A stretch of 64,000 nucleotides of DNA from Bradyrhizobium genosp. L (GTDB taxonomy: Bacteria > Pseudomonadota > Alphaproteobacteria > Rhizobiales > Xanthobacteraceae): positions 5,952,001 to 6,016,000 of the forward strand of contig NZ_CP061378.1 in assembly GCF_015624485.1 (NCBI RefSeq), in the 5' to 3' direction. The position numbers and the translations under genes are program-made. The notes beneath the pieces are model-generated. The model saw only the letters and a program-made list of their open reading frames with translations, searched no databases and was not told the origin of the DNA. This document shows positions 47,306-57,121 of the stretch, one piece after another (within the stretch, counting starts at the first letter, position 1; each line of letters opens with the position of its first letter).

Positions 47306-49639
47306 TCACGTCGCCTTGCCGCCGCCGCTCTTCTCGGCGGCGCGACGCAGCGCGTCGGCGAGCGCGCCGCCGGCCTGTTCCGGCGCCTTGCGTGGCGCTG
47401 ACGACGTCATCCGGCCGGAGCCGCGGGATTCGTCGCGTGCGCCCGAAGTCTCCTTCTTCGCGCCGACCTCATCGTCGAGACGCAAAGTCAGCGCGATGCG
47501 CTTGCGCGCGACCTCGACGTCGAGCACTTTCACCTTGACGATGTCGCCGGGCTTCACCACCTCGCGCGGGTCCTTGATGAAGGTCTTCGACATCGCCGAG
47601 ATGTGGACGAGGCCGTCCTGGTGCACCCCGATGTCGACAAAGGCGCCGAACGCGGCGACGTTGGTCACGGTACCTTCGAGGATCATGCCCTTCTTGAGGT
47701 CCTTGACCTCCTCGACGCCTTCCTTGAACACCGCGGCCTTGAACGCCGGACGCGGATCGCGGCCGGGCTTTTCCAGCTCGCGCAGAATGTCGGTGACGGT
47801 CGGCAGACCGAAGGTGTCGTCGACGAAGGATTGCGGCTTCAGCCCGCGCATGATGTCGGAATTGCCGATCAGCGCCTTGATGTCGCTCTTGGTCGCCTCG
47901 AGGATGCGCCGCACCACCGGATAGGCTTCCGGGTGCACGCCCGATGTGTCGAGCGGATCCTCGCCATTGGTGATGCGCAGGAAGCCGGCACACTGCTCGA
48001 ATGCCTTCGGGCCGAGCCGCGGCACGTCCTTCAGCGCCTTGCGCGACTTGAACGGGCCGTTGGCGTCGCGGTGCTGCACGATGCTCTGCGCCAGCCCCTG
48101 ACCGATGCCGGACACCCGCGCCAGCAGCGGCACGGAGGCGGTGTTGGCGTCGACGCCGACGCCGTTGACGCAATCCTCCACCACGGCATCGAGCGAGCGC
48201 GCGAGCTTGGCTTCGCCGAGATCGTGCTGATACTGGCCGACGCCGATCGCCTTCGGATCGATCTTGACCAGCTCGGCCAGCGGATCCTGCAAACGGCGCG
48301 CGATCGAGACCGCGCCGCGCAGGGTGACGTCGAGCTCGGGCAATTCGCTCGAGGCGAAAGCGGAAGCCGAATAGACCGAGGCGCCGGCCTCGGAGACGAC
48401 GATCTTGGTCATCTTCAGGTCGGGCAGCCGCTTCACCAGCTCGGTCGCGAGCTTGTCGGTCTCGCGCGAGGCGGTGCCGTTGCCGATCGCGATCAGCTCG
48501 ACCTTGTGCTCGATCGCGAGCTTGCCGAGGATCGCGAGCGCCTCGTCCCAGCGCCGCTGCGGCTCGTGCGGAAAGATCGCCGTCGTCGCCAGCACCTTGC
48601 CGGTGGCATCGACCACGGCGACCTTGACGCCGGTGCGGTAACCGGGATCGAGCCCCATCGTGGCGCGGGCACCGGCGGGTGAAGCGAGCAGCAGATCACG
48701 CAAATTCGAGGCGAACACGCGCACGGCTTCGGTCTCAGCCGCGGTCCACAGCCGCATCCGCAGATCGATGTTGAGATGGATCTGGATTTTGGTGCGCCAG
48801 GCCCAGCGCGCAGTCTCCATCAGCCATTTGTCGCCCTTGCGGCCCTGATCGGAGATCGCGAAGCGATGCATGATCTTCAGCTCGTAGCGGGTTGGCACGC
48901 CGGCCACCGGCTCCTGCGCCTCGGGCTTCAGCGCGAGATCGAGGATCTCCTCCTTCTCGCCGCGGAACAGCGCCAGGATGCGGTGCGACGGCAGCTTCGG
49001 CAGCGGCCCGCTGTAGTCGAAATAGTCCTTGAACTTCTCGCCTTCGGTCTTCTTGCCCTTGCGGACGGTCGAGGCCATCACGCCGTTCGACCACATCTCC
49101 TCGCGCAGCGCGCCGATCAGGTCGGCATCCTCGGCGAAGCGTTCGACCAGGATCGCGCGCGCGCCTTCCAGCGCGGCGGCGACGTCGGCAACTTCCTTCT
49201 CCGCGTTGACGAAAGGCGCGGCCGCTTCCTTCGGATCGTGCTCGGGCTTGGTCAGCAGCTGATCGGCGAGCGGCTCGAGCCCGGCTTCCTTGGCGATCTC
49301 CGCCTTGGTGCGGCGCTTCGGCTTGTACGGCAGATAGATGTCTTCCAGGCGGCCCTTGCTGTCGGCCGCCATGATCTGGGCTTCGAGCGCGGCATCGAGC
49401 TTGCCCTGCTCGCGGATCGAATTGAGCACCGCGGCGCGGCGCTCCTCGAGCTCGCGCAGATAGGTCAGCCGCTCTTCCAATGTGCGCAGCTGCGCGTCAT
49501 CGAGCGCGCCGGTCAGTTCCTTGCGGTAGCGCGCGATGAACGGCACCGTCGCACCGCCGTCGAGCAGCGTCACCGCCGCCTCGACCTGCTCGTCGCGAAC
49601 CCCAAGCTCCTGCGCAATCTGTCGATGAATCTTTGCCAC
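47306..49639 (-). CDS. tex: Tex-family RNA-binding transcription accessory protein
   Basis: A 777-residue Tex protein: N-terminal helical domain ([40 protein letters not shown]), YqgF/RNase H-like domain ([20 protein letters not shown]), HhH pair ([20 protein letters not shown]), and C-terminal S1 domain ([34 protein letters not shown]). A Lys/Arg/Gly-rich tail follows. It binds nucleic acid and affects transcription elongation and RNA handling. The start is GTG. It is isolated: 261 bases to the Gly/His-rich gene and 92 to the amidohydrolase. Confidence 0.96.
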   Translation of the reverse strand: MAKIHRQIAQELGVRDEQVEAAVTLLDGGATVPFIARYRKELTGALDDAQLRTLEERLTYLRELEERRAAVLNSIREQGKLDAALEAQIMAADSKGRLEDIYLPYKPKRRTKAEIAKEAGLEPLADQLLTKPEHDPKEAAAPFVNAEKEVADVAAALEGARAILVERFAEDADLIGALREEMWSNGVMASTVRKGKKTEGEKFKDYFDYSGPLPKLPSHRILALFRGEKEEILDLALKPEAQEPVAGVPTRYELKIMHRFAISDQGRKGDKWLMETARWAWRTKIQIHLNIDLRMRLWTAAETEAVRVFASNLRDLLLASPAGARATMGLDPGYRTGVKVAVVDATGKVLATTAIFPHEPQRRWDEALAILGKLAIEHKVELIAIGNGTASRETDKLATELVKRLPDLKMTKIVVSEAGASVYSASAFASSELPELDVTLRGAVSIARRLQDPLAELVKIDPKAIGVGQYQHDLGEAKLARSLDAVVEDCVNGVGVDANTASVPLLARVSGIGQGLAQSIVQHRDANGPFKSRKALKDVPRLGPKAFEQCAGFLRITNGEDPLDTSGVHPEAYPVVRRILEATKSDIKALIGNSDIMRGLKPQSFVDDTFGLPTVTDILRELEKPGRDPRPAFKAAVFKEGVEEVKDLKKGMILEGTVTNVAAFGAFVDIGVHQDGLVHISAMSKTFIKDPREVVKPGDIVKVKVLDVEVARKRIALTLRLDDEVGAKKETSGARDESRGSGRMTSSAPRKAPEQAGGALADALRRAAEKSGGGKAT

Positions 49640-49731
49640 GCTCGTCTCTCTGCAACCGTCGCGCCACCGGTCAGCGACGCGGACGCCGCTTATGGACCAT
49701 CGGCGAATGATTCATCAAGGCGCGCTGTGGA

Positions 49732-50589
49732 TCAAATTTGGCGCGCGCTCCCCCGCCCACGGCTTGACAAATACACCCGCGCCGCATTGCCGCCGAAAAT
49801 CGCGGCCTTCGCTTCACTTGACAAATCAGCCAGCAACGTCTCGGCCGCCGCGAACCACTGGGCATAACCGCCGGCGAGATTGACCACCGGCCAGTCGCTT
49901 CCCCACAGCATGCGCTGCGGGCCGAAACAAGACAGCGCGTGATCCACCGCCTCTTTGAGGTCGGCGACCTGCCAGCCCGGCGCCGCCTCGGTCACCAGTC
50001 CCGACAGCTTGCAGACGATGTTGGCGCGCGCAGCGAGCGCAGCGATGTCGTCCTTCCAGGCCGCGATGTCGCCGGTGGAAAGATGCGGCTTGCCGAAATG
50101 GTCGAGCACGAATTGCAGATCGGGGTGGCGATCGACCACCTGCACGAGACGTGGCAAATGGCGCGGCAGCACCAGCGCGTCGAATACGAGATCATGCCGT
50201 GCCATCGCCTCACACTGCGCCGCCAGCGCAGGCCGCAGCAGCCAGTCGTCGTCGGCGATGTCCTGGACCATCGGCCGCAGGCCGACCAGCAGCTCGCGCG
50301 ATGCGATCGCATCGATCCGCGTGACGGCATCGTCGGCGTCGAAATCGATCCAGCCGACCACGCCGCGGACCTGCTCGGCATGCGCGGCGATATCGAGCAT
50401 GAAGGCGGTCTCCGCCTCGGTTGGCGCCGCCTGCACCAGGATCGTGCCCTCGATCCCGGCGGCGGCGAGATGCGGCGCCAGGTCGGCAAGATCGAAATCG
50501 CGATAGAGCGGCGCAAGCTGCGGCGTCAACCAGCCATAATCGGCGCGCGCAAGCCGCCACACATGATGATGCGAATCGATCCGCATCAT
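49732..50589 (-). CDS. TIM-barrel amidohydrolase, probable sugar lactonase
   Basis: A 285-residue metal-dependent hydrolase of the amidohydrolase_2/COG3618 group. The metal-binding start is RIDSHHHVWRL, later ligands lie in DHFGKPH (about residue 165) and the catalytic aspartate in WGSDWPVVN (about 240). COG3618 members hydrolyse sugar lactones such as L-fuconolactone. The ATGATG start overlaps the stop of the aldo-keto reductase gene by four bases, which strongly suggests that this enzyme opens the lactone made by that dehydrogenase. No fuconate dehydratase is in the window. Confidence 0.87.
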   Translation of the reverse strand: MMRIDSHHHVWRLARADYGWLTPQLAPLYRDFDLADLAPHLAAAGIEGTILVQAAPTEAETAFMLDIAAHAEQVRGVVGWIDFDADDAVTRIDAIASRELLVGLRPMVQDIADDDWLLRPALAAQCEAMARHDLVFDALVLPRHLPRLVQVVDRHPDLQFVLDHFGKPHLSTGDIAAWKDDIAALAARANIVCKLSGLVTEAAPGWQVADLKEAVDHALSCFGPQRMLWGSDWPVVNLAGGYAQWFAAAETLLADLSSEAKAAIFGGNAARVYLSSRGRGSARQI

Positions 50590-51632
50590 GCCGGCACCGG
50601 CGCGGCCGCGTCGAGCAGCCGCTCGGCCTTGAGGTCGCGCCATAGCGCTGACGGTACCGGTGTCGACAGCGCGGCGACGTTGCGGTCGACCTCCTGCGGC
50701 GTCTGCGCGCCGAGCACGAGGCTCGCCACGGCCGGGTGGCCCAGCGCGAAATGCAGTGCTGCGGTCGGCAGCGCCACGCCGTGGGCGCGGCAGACACGCT
50801 CGATCGCCGCTACTTTCTGCATCACCTCAGGCGGCGCATCCTTGTAATTGTACTTGGCGCCTGCGACCGCACCGGTGGCGAGGATGCCGGAGTTGAACAC
50901 GCCGCCGAGCATCATGCCGATGTTCTGCTTCTCGGCGAGCGGCAGGAATTCGGCGAGCGCCGGCTGCTCGAGGAGCGAATAGCGGCCGGCGAGCAGCATG
51001 GTGTCGAAGGTTCCGGCCTTGGCGAAACGCACGCACATATCGGCTTCGTTCACGCCGATGCCGATGCCCTTGACCACACGCTCGGCGCGCAGCCTGTCGA
51101 GCGCCACATAAGCCCCTTCCATCGCCTCGCGGAACCGGGCCTCGATCGCCTCAGTGCCATGGGTCCAGACGTCGACGTCGTGGATCAGGAGCAGATCAAG
51201 CCGGTCGGTGCCGAGCCGCAGCAGCGACTGTTCGACCGAGCGCATCGTGCCATCGTAGGAGTAGTCGACCACGGCGCGATGCGGCGCGCCGCCGACGAAA
51301 TTCGAGCCGCTGCCGCGGTCGTGGAACGGATCCATCCAGCGCCCGACCTTGGTGCAGACGACGATGTCGTCGCGCGCCACCCGGCGCAGCGCCGTGCCGC
51401 TGCGATGCTCGGCGAGGCCATGGCCGTAGAGCGGCGAGGAATCCAGCAGATTGACGCCGAGCGCAAAGGCCCGCTCGGCCGCCGCGATCGCGGCCGCATC
51501 GTCGAGATGCGCAAAGAGATCGCCGAGCGGCGCGGTCCCGAAGCCGAGGATCGAGACGTCGAGCCCGGTGCGGCCGAGCTTGCGGCGCGGCAGCGCCGTG
51601 GAACCTTGATTGGAGGATTGCTGATGGGTCAT
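50586..51632 (-). CDS. Aldo-keto reductase (aldose/L-fucose dehydrogenase-like)
   Basis: A 348-residue AKR. The catalytic tetrad is visible: Asp and Tyr in NLLDSSPLYGHGLAE, Lys in VVCTKVGRWMD and His in LLLIHDVDVWTHG. It resembles D-threo-aldose 1-dehydrogenase/L-fucose dehydrogenase in the LGFGTAPLGDLF start and the GIGIGVNEADMC region. GAGG lies about 10 bases before the ATG at 51632. It is translationally coupled to a lactonase-type amidohydrolase, so the pair probably oxidises an aldose to its lactone and then to the aldonate. Confidence 0.9.
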   Translation of the reverse strand: MTHQQSSNQGSTALPRRKLGRTGLDVSILGFGTAPLGDLFAHLDDAAAIAAAERAFALGVNLLDSSPLYGHGLAEHRSGTALRRVARDDIVVCTKVGRWMDPFHDRGSGSNFVGGAPHRAVVDYSYDGTMRSVEQSLLRLGTDRLDLLLIHDVDVWTHGTEAIEARFREAMEGAYVALDRLRAERVVKGIGIGVNEADMCVRFAKAGTFDTMLLAGRYSLLEQPALAEFLPLAEKQNIGMMLGGVFNSGILATGAVAGAKYNYKDAPPEVMQKVAAIERVCRAHGVALPTAALHFALGHPAVASLVLGAQTPQEVDRNVAALSTPVPSALWRDLKAERLLDAAAPVPA

Positions 51633-51745
51633 GGCTGCGCCTCGTCCGCAATTGTTCTTGCTTGCGGGCAGACTAGCGCATTTTCCGCTCCAATTGGAAT
51701 TGGAATGAAATCGCTCCGGCGGCGGGGAGCCCGGCCCCGTCGCCT

Positions 51746-52783
51746 TCAGCGCCCGATCTTGCGGAACTTGTCGGAGAGACCATCGAGATAGCCGACCCAG
51801 GTCGCGTTGATCGGCTGGTTTTCGATCAGCGCATGAAACCGGATCATGATGCAGATCAGGAACAGCGGGTGGACGAACGCCGCGCGCAATGTCAAGGTCA
51901 GCAGCAGCGCGATCGAGACGGTGACGGCGGCGCCATACTCCCGGACGGAATCCGGCAGCCACACCGTCACCAATCCGGCGGGCACCAGCAGCACCAGGCA
52001 CAGCAGGATGCTCAGGATCCGCTCCGCAATCACCATCCAGATCGATGTCGTCAGGATCGGCCGCGCGTTCTGGCAGTAATAGACCAGGCCGTCCTGGATG
52101 TTCTTCCCGGGATCGCCGCCGCCGCGCGCAAGGTCGTAGGACAGCACGACCTTGTCGAGGTAGCGCGTCGCCGCGGTCAGGATCGTGTTGACCAGGCCGA
52201 CGATCGTACTGACGCCCGGCGTCGGCAGCCATTCGCTGAGCGTATCCAGCGCGTTGTGGAAGGCGCGCAGCACGCCGCGAACCAGCGCGCCGAGCCCGAA
52301 CAGGACGGCGACCTCGCCGAACCGTTCCATCACGATGCGGCGGCCATAGGCGAATTGCCCCTCGCTGCCATTGCCGACCTGACCGCGCGTGATCAGCTCG
52401 GTGATGACGGCGACATGGCCGCAAGCGATCATGTGCAGCACGTAGCGCAGCATCGCGCCCCAGATCCAACCTGCGATGAGAAGGGTGACAAGGAACCAGC
52501 CATAGCCGAACACGGCGGCGACGTGGGTGCCGAGCCAGACCGCCCCGCCGATCGCGACCACGGCCCAGACCACGCAGGCCGCGGCGAAGGCGAGCAGCAC
52601 GCCCCATCGCGCCAGCGCGTAAGGCAGGGTTTCGAGCAGCAGCTTCAGCGCCGTCGCCAATCCGTGATCGTGGACCAGCAGCGGATAGGAATGGGAGGCG
52701 CCTTGAGACGCACCTTGGGATTGCCACGCGGCCGAACCATCGCCGCTGCGCCCTCCGCCATTGGCCAGACTCATCTGAGACAC
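51746..52783 (-). CDS. Polytopic membrane protein of unknown function
   Basis: A 345-residue inner-membrane protein. Residues 1-35 are polar with SQGASQGASHS repeats; hydrophobic segments lie near 60-83, 92-118, 165-185, 250-285 and 287-315. The conserved-looking loop YLDKVVLSYDLARGGGDPGK contains several charges. The start could be GTG at 52783 (purine-rich AGAAGAG seven bases before it) or ATG at 52774. It is 40 bases downstream of the OmpA-like gene on the same strand and may be co-transcribed with it. No family was recognised. Confidence 0.75.
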   Translation of the reverse strand: MSQMSLANGGGRSGDGSAAWQSQGASQGASHSYPLLVHDHGLATALKLLLETLPYALARWGVLLAFAAACVVWAVVAIGGAVWLGTHVAAVFGYGWFLVTLLIAGWIWGAMLRYVLHMIACGHVAVITELITRGQVGNGSEGQFAYGRRIVMERFGEVAVLFGLGALVRGVLRAFHNALDTLSEWLPTPGVSTIVGLVNTILTAATRYLDKVVLSYDLARGGGDPGKNIQDGLVYYCQNARPILTTSIWMVIAERILSILLCLVLLVPAGLVTVWLPDSVREYGAAVTVSIALLLTLTLRAAFVHPLFLICIMIRFHALIENQPINATWVGYLDGLSDKFRKIGR

Positions 52784-52823
52784 TTGCTTTCTCTTCTCTT
52801 GCTGTGAGCGATTGCCCGTTCGG

Positions 52824-53834
52824 CTATTGCGGAATCAGCTCGACGCGGCGGTTCTTGGCGCGGCCGTCGTCGGTGGCGTTGCTGGCGATCGGCGCGAGCA
52901 GGCCGGCGCCGTAGCCCTTCAGCCGCGCAGGGGTGATCCCGTAGGTCGAGACGAGATCGGCAACCACGGCCTCGGCGCGAGCCTGAGACAGTTGCATGTT
53001 GAAGTCGAAGCCGCCGACATTGTCGGTGTGGCCGACGAGATAGACCTTTCGCGCCGGGTCCTTCTTCAGGAATGCCGCGATCTCGTCGAGTGCCGGCCGC
53101 GAATCCGGCTTCAGCTGCGACTTGTTGAAGTCGAACAGGATGCCCGAAAGGATCACCTGTCCCGACGTGTCCAGCTTCTTGGCGATCTCGGAGGCCGAGA
53201 CCGGGACCATGCCGTTCTTCATCTCTCCGACCTGGACGGCGTCGAGCCGGACCACGACCTGGCCCTTCTCGACCTTGATCTCGGGGTTGTAGCCGTCCTC
53301 GTATTCGACGATGTAGAGCGCGATGTAGGTCTTGGCGGCCCCCTCCTCCTTCACCGCGGCGAGGTAGCGCGACTGGTCCGCGCTGTAGCCGACGATCTGG
53401 CCGCCGGGACCCATGCTCTCGAAGAAGCTGCCTTGCGCACCGCCGAATGCGGGACCCTTCGCCTCATAGAGCACGCGATAGCCGGCGGTCGGCAGATAAT
53501 CCTTGTAGCTGCGGAACACCTCGGCCGACGACGCGCCCTTCGGCACCGTGTAGAGCAGCTGCGTCAGCCGCCCCTCGAGATCCTGCCTGGCCTCGATCTC
53601 GGCCTCGTTGGTATTGGAATTGAAGCCGGTGATCTTGCCGGTCGGCAGGGTGTATTCGGCAAAATTCCGGGCATCGCACAGTGCGATCGAGGAGTTCTGG
53701 AAGCGCATCATGCCATCGAAGTCGCGGCAGCCGGTCTTGTCCGCCGCAAATGCATGCTGCGCGGTGAAGAGGAGCGCGACCGCGCCGACGAGGTGAGCCG
53801 AGAGCAAGGTGAATGTCAGGCGACGGGAGATCAT
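52824..53834 (-). CDS. OmpA-family peptidoglycan-binding protein
   Basis: A 336-residue exported protein. Signal peptide about 1-30 (SRRLTFTLLSAHLVGAVALL ending AFA). The N-terminal 200 residues are an uncharacterised domain (YLPTAGYRVLYEAKGPAFGG, IALYIVEYEDGYNPEIK). The C-terminal 125 residues are an OmpA domain: ILFDFNKSQLKPDSRPALDE, VGHTDNVGGFDFNMQLSQAR and the terminal NRRVELIP, containing the Asp/Arg residues that bind diaminopimelate. It should lie in the periplasm against peptidoglycan. A 14-bp inverted repeat stands 109 bases upstream of the start. Confidence 0.88.
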   Translation of the reverse strand: MISRRLTFTLLSAHLVGAVALLFTAQHAFAADKTGCRDFDGMMRFQNSSIALCDARNFAEYTLPTGKITGFNSNTNEAEIEARQDLEGRLTQLLYTVPKGASSAEVFRSYKDYLPTAGYRVLYEAKGPAFGGAQGSFFESMGPGGQIVGYSADQSRYLAAVKEEGAAKTYIALYIVEYEDGYNPEIKVEKGQVVVRLDAVQVGEMKNGMVPVSASEIAKKLDTSGQVILSGILFDFNKSQLKPDSRPALDEIAAFLKKDPARKVYLVGHTDNVGGFDFNMQLSQARAEAVVADLVSTYGITPARLKGYGAGLLAPIASNATDDGRAKNRRVELIPQ

Positions 53835-53942
53835 CGAATTTTCCGGTTGATTGGTGGCAATCGTTGAATGAGCGGTCGTTTGCATCGGGCAAGTCAGGCG
53901 GTACGGCACACTGCAACGCGCACGACAAGGCGCATCGCAGGT

Positions 53943-53997
53943 CTCACAGCGCCAACACCCGGGGCTGGCAGAGGGTCTGTACCGTTGGCGCTGTGAG
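53943..53997. repeat. Inverted repeat, perfect 14-bp arms
   Basis: CTCACAGCGCCAAC (53943-53956) is the exact reverse complement of GTTGGCGCTGTGAG (53984-53997), with 27 bases between. It lies between the binding-protein gene and the OmpA gene on the minus strand. There is no T-run, so it may be a regulatory dyad or mRNA hairpin rather than a terminator. Confidence 0.6.
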
Positions 53998-54066
53998 CCG
54001 GCGCAGCCGGGCAGAGGCAGTCGCCGCATCGGTCAAGGGGAGGAGCACCGATGCGGCGGCGTGCGG

Positions 54067-55185
54067 TCATTGCCCGGCTGGCAGTTCGGCGTAGTTGCCG
54101 TCCTTGTCGCGGCGGTAGACGACGTAGTCGATCAGGGTGATGTCGCCCTTCGGCGTGTAGCTGATGCTGCCGAGCACGGTGTCCCAGTGGCCTGCCTTGA
54201 TGGTCGCCGCGATCTTCCTGGCGTCGGTGGTCTTGGCGCGCGCGACGGCCTGGCTCCAGATCTGGAACGCGGCGTAGCTGTAGAGCGTGTAGCCGTCCGG
54301 ATCGATGCCCTTGTCCTTGAACTTCTTCAGGGTCGCGGCCGCGGTCACCTTCTTGCGCGGATCGGGCGCAAAGGTGAACAGCGAACCTTCAGCGAGCGGA
54401 CCGGCGATCGCCGCGAACTGCTTGTCGACCAGCGCGTCGCCGCCCATCAGCACGGCATTGACGCCCTGCTCGCGCATCTGGCGCAGGATCAGCGCCGCCT
54501 CGGCGTAATAGCCGCCGACATAGACGAGATCGATCTGTTCCTTCTTGAAGCGGGACACCAGCGCGGCGAAGTCCTTGTCGCCCTTGGTGTAGGCCTCGTA
54601 GAGCTTCTCCTTCACGCCGGCGGCGTTGATCGCGTTTTTGGTCTCGTCGGCAAGGCCTTTGCCGTAGGTGGTCTTGTCGTGAATGACCGCGACGTTCCTG
54701 GTCTTGTAGTTCTTGATGATGTAGGCGGCTGCGACCATGCCCTGCTGGTCGTCGCGGCCGCAGACACGGAACGTGTTCCACAGGCCGCGCTCGGTGAATT
54801 GCGGGTTGGTCGAGCCGGGCGTGATCTGCAGCACGTTGCCCTCGGCATAGGCGTCGGATGCGGGGATCGATGTCGACGAGCAGAAGTGGCCGTCGACGAA
54901 CGGGATCTTCATGCCTGCCATCTTCTCGGCAACCGACACCGCCTGCTTCGGATCGCAGGCATCGTCGCCGATCTCGAGCTTCAGCTTCCTGCCGAGCAGG
55001 CCGCCGGCCGCATTGATCTCGTCGACGGCAAGCTCGGCGCCGTTCTTGAACTGCTGGCCGAAGCTCGCCTCGGAGCCGGTCATCGGGCCGACCACGGCTA
55101 CGCTGATATCCTGCGCCATGGCAGCGCCCGACAGCGCCAGGCTGGCACCAAACGCAAGAAAGTATCCTCGGAACGGAAACGTCAT
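54067..55185 (-). CDS. Orphan branched-chain-amino-acid-type ABC substrate-binding protein
   Basis: A 372-residue periplasmic binding protein of the LivJ/type I fold. Signal peptide about 1-22 (MTFPFRGYFLAFGASLALSG then AAMAQ). The fold is marked by DISVAVVGPMTGSEASFGQQ, NGAELAVDEINAAGGLLGRK and VDGHFCSSTSIPASD. The start at 55185 is preferred to the ATG three bases upstream because AGGAG then has a six-base spacer. No permease or ATPase gene is next to it, so its transporter lies elsewhere or it serves as a sensor. Its promoter carries the 65-bp shared element at 55264-55328. Confidence 0.9.
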   Translation of the reverse strand: MTFPFRGYFLAFGASLALSGAAMAQDISVAVVGPMTGSEASFGQQFKNGAELAVDEINAAGGLLGRKLKLEIGDDACDPKQAVSVAEKMAGMKIPFVDGHFCSSTSIPASDAYAEGNVLQITPGSTNPQFTERGLWNTFRVCGRDDQQGMVAAAYIIKNYKTRNVAVIHDKTTYGKGLADETKNAINAAGVKEKLYEAYTKGDKDFAALVSRFKKEQIDLVYVGGYYAEAALILRQMREQGVNAVLMGGDALVDKQFAAIAGPLAEGSLFTFAPDPRKKVTAAATLKKFKDKGIDPDGYTLYSYAAFQIWSQAVARAKTTDARKIAATIKAGHWDTVLGSISYTPKGDITLIDYVVYRRDKDGNYAELPAGQ

Positions 55186-55263
55186 CATATTCTCCTGGAT
55201 GGTCTCAAGTCGCCTCAATGCATCGCAGTCGAATCGCATCGAGTGCGACGATCACCGGGGCTG

Positions 55264-55328
55264 CCTTTTAGGCGCATGGGGGCTGACAGGCTCGGACTGA
55301 GGCGACGCGGGATTGGACATATGCGACA
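55264..55328 (-). promoter_or_regulatory. Shared 65-bp AraC-type control element, copy A
   Basis: Read on the minus strand, TGTCGCAT (55328-55321) and a second half-site CGTCGCCT (55307-55300) lie exactly 21 bases apart, followed 29 bases on by TAAAAGG (55270-55264), 79 bases before the binding-protein start. The same block stands upstream of the DUF4424 gene (57122-57186), about two-thirds identical over 65 bp with no net length change. Confidence 0.6.
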
Positions 55329-55458
55329 TCGCGCAACATTGTGAAGACACGCTGCCGTGCATTGGGCCGAGGGCGGACGCGAATCGTCGATGCATTCGAA
55401 ATCGACGTCGCGTCAGCTTCTGTTACAGGGCGTTGGTGTAGACGACAGCGTCGTACCG

Positions 55459-55986
55459 CTATGGCCGCGTCAGCGGCTCGGACGCCTCCGGCTTGACGCC
55501 GGCTCCGATCGGCGCCGCCGGCGCGACGACGCCCTTCAGCTCGATCTCGTAGTAGCCGCCGACCTTGATCGCGCCCCATTGCGTCGAGACCGCCAGATTG
55601 ATCCGCTGCTGCGTCGGCAGATCCGCGTCAGTGTGGCTGCGGCCAAAGCCGCCGCCTTTGGACAACACTTCGAGATGGGACAGACGGACGCCGTCGCTGT
55701 TCCAGAAATCGAAGTTGAGATGCTGCGGCAGCGGATTGCCGAACACGCCCATCTCCTTGAAAGCGAGCTCGACATCGACATGGCCCGGCCCGGCGATGAA
55801 GGTGTAGTAGTGGCCCTTGACGTCATTAGTGATGTTGGCGCGGTTGACGCCGAGACCGAGCACCGTCGGTTGATGCGGATCGGTCGACTGCGCCGCTGCC
55901 CGGACCGCAAAGCCGGCGATGCACGACAACAGCGCCGCTGCGCACAACCATCGCATCACGGTGGGCTTTCGTTGCTTCATCATCAT
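55459..55986 (-). CDS. Secreted protein of unknown function
   Basis: A 175-residue exported protein. Signal peptide about 1-33 (KPTVMRWLCAAALLSCIAGF then AVRAAAQ). The mature part is beta-rich: TVLGLGVNRANITNDVKGHY, YTFIAGPGHVDVELAFK, FDFWNSDGVRLSHLEVL. These features suggest a small beta-sandwich. Three ATG codons in a row (55986, 55983, 55980) make the exact start uncertain. It follows the DUF4424 gene by 10 bases and so is its operon partner. No family recognised. Confidence 0.7.
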   Translation of the reverse strand: MMMKQRKPTVMRWLCAAALLSCIAGFAVRAAAQSTDPHQPTVLGLGVNRANITNDVKGHYYTFIAGPGHVDVELAFKEMGVFGNPLPQHLNFDFWNSDGVRLSHLEVLSKGGGFGRSHTDADLPTQQRINLAVSTQWGAIKVGGYYEIELKGVVAPAAPIGAGVKPEASEPLTRP

Positions 55987-55996
55987 CCCGTCGGTC

Positions 55997-57010
55997 TCAG
56001 CTCTTGATCGGAACGAAGATCACGATCTTCAGGTCGCGCGACGGCGTGAAATTCGAATGCCGAACCTCGAAGCGCGTCGGCCCGGTCTTCTTGACGCCGT
56101 CGGCGCAGAAGCTGACGAGATTGGACGGCTCGCCCTTGTCGATGGTCAGATGGAAATCGCCGATCGGCGCCGCCCAATTGGCGCCGGTCGAAAGCACATA
56201 GGCAATCGAGCGTTCGCTGAACGGCGGATAGTCGAGGCGCTTCGCCGCACGCGCCCGTTCGATGGTACGGATCATGTCGTCATCGATGCAATAGGACGCG
56301 AGAAAGCCTTTCGCTTCAGGATTGCTGCGCCAATTGTCGGCGCCGATGATGGTCTGCACCGAGCCGCCGACGCTCGGACGATAGGTCTGCTCGAACGTCG
56401 TCTCCCGTCCCGCGGGGAAGCTCTGCATCCAGGTATAGGCCGAACGTAGCGTCCAGGTCGGCACCAGATGGTCTTCCATCGGCCCACCGGAGCCATAGGT
56501 CTGAATCGCGCCAACGCCGAGCTTGACGAGCTCCGGCCAGTTCGACTTCGGCAATTTGTCCAGACGCTCGCCGGCCGGCCCCCTGATCGGCATCAGCGGG
56601 ATTCCGAGCGTGCGCAACAGCGGGGTCTGATCGACGCCTTTCGCCAGCGCCGTCTGCTCGAGCCGTGGCGCGACCGGCCTGCCGTCGACACTGACGCGGA
56701 AGTCGAAGATGTTCTCGGAATTGTCGGTCGGAATCCCGATGTTCTCGTCGTCTTCCGTTCCGACGATGTCGGGCATCGGGAACGCGATCATGATCGTCTT
56801 GTCGGCCGCCGAAGCGTTGATGAATTTGTAGACGATCCGGATCTCGCGCTCCGAAATGAACAGATCCTCGGAGCGCATCACGATGTCGGGGTCGTGCTTG
56901 AAGCGAAGGCCGCCGGTCTCGAGTGTCGCGGAGGTGTCGTTCGCCCGCGCGCACCAGGGCAGCAAGGCGGCGAACAGGACCAGAAAGCTGCGTGCAACCA
57001 AATGAGGCAT
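55997..57010 (-). CDS. Exported DUF4424 protein
   Basis: A 337-residue periplasmic protein. Signal peptide 1-23 (MPHLVARSFLVLFAALLPWC ending ARA). The mature protein begins with the characteristic DTSATLETGGLRFKHDPDIV, MRSEDLFISEREIRIVYKFI block followed by MIAFPMPDI, which I recognise as DUF4424. Function unknown. It is the first gene of a two-gene operon with the secreted protein at 55459-55986. Its upstream region holds copy B of the shared 65-bp element, and the AraC gene that may act there lies directly behind it. Confidence 0.8.
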   Translation of the reverse strand: MPHLVARSFLVLFAALLPWCARANDTSATLETGGLRFKHDPDIVMRSEDLFISEREIRIVYKFINASAADKTIMIAFPMPDIVGTEDDENIGIPTDNSENIFDFRVSVDGRPVAPRLEQTALAKGVDQTPLLRTLGIPLMPIRGPAGERLDKLPKSNWPELVKLGVGAIQTYGSGGPMEDHLVPTWTLRSAYTWMQSFPAGRETTFEQTYRPSVGGSVQTIIGADNWRSNPEAKGFLASYCIDDDMIRTIERARAAKRLDYPPFSERSIAYVLSTGANWAAPIGDFHLTIDKGEPSNLVSFCADGVKKTGPTRFEVRHSNFTPSRDLKIVIFVPIKS

Positions 57011-57121
57011 TGTCGTTCCTTTTCTTGTTCGGACGAAATCGGCGGTCAGACGGCACGATCCTTGGCCACGGAACGGCAGACCGATGCCGCTCCGGATCGA
57101 ACGACACGATCATCGGAGGCG

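Noticed and set aside
50586..52727. A 713-residue frame extending the aldo-keto reductase upstream
   Set aside because: Sequence before 51632 is out-of-frame reading of the membrane-protein gene; the reductase starts at MTHQQ with a Shine-Dalgarno.
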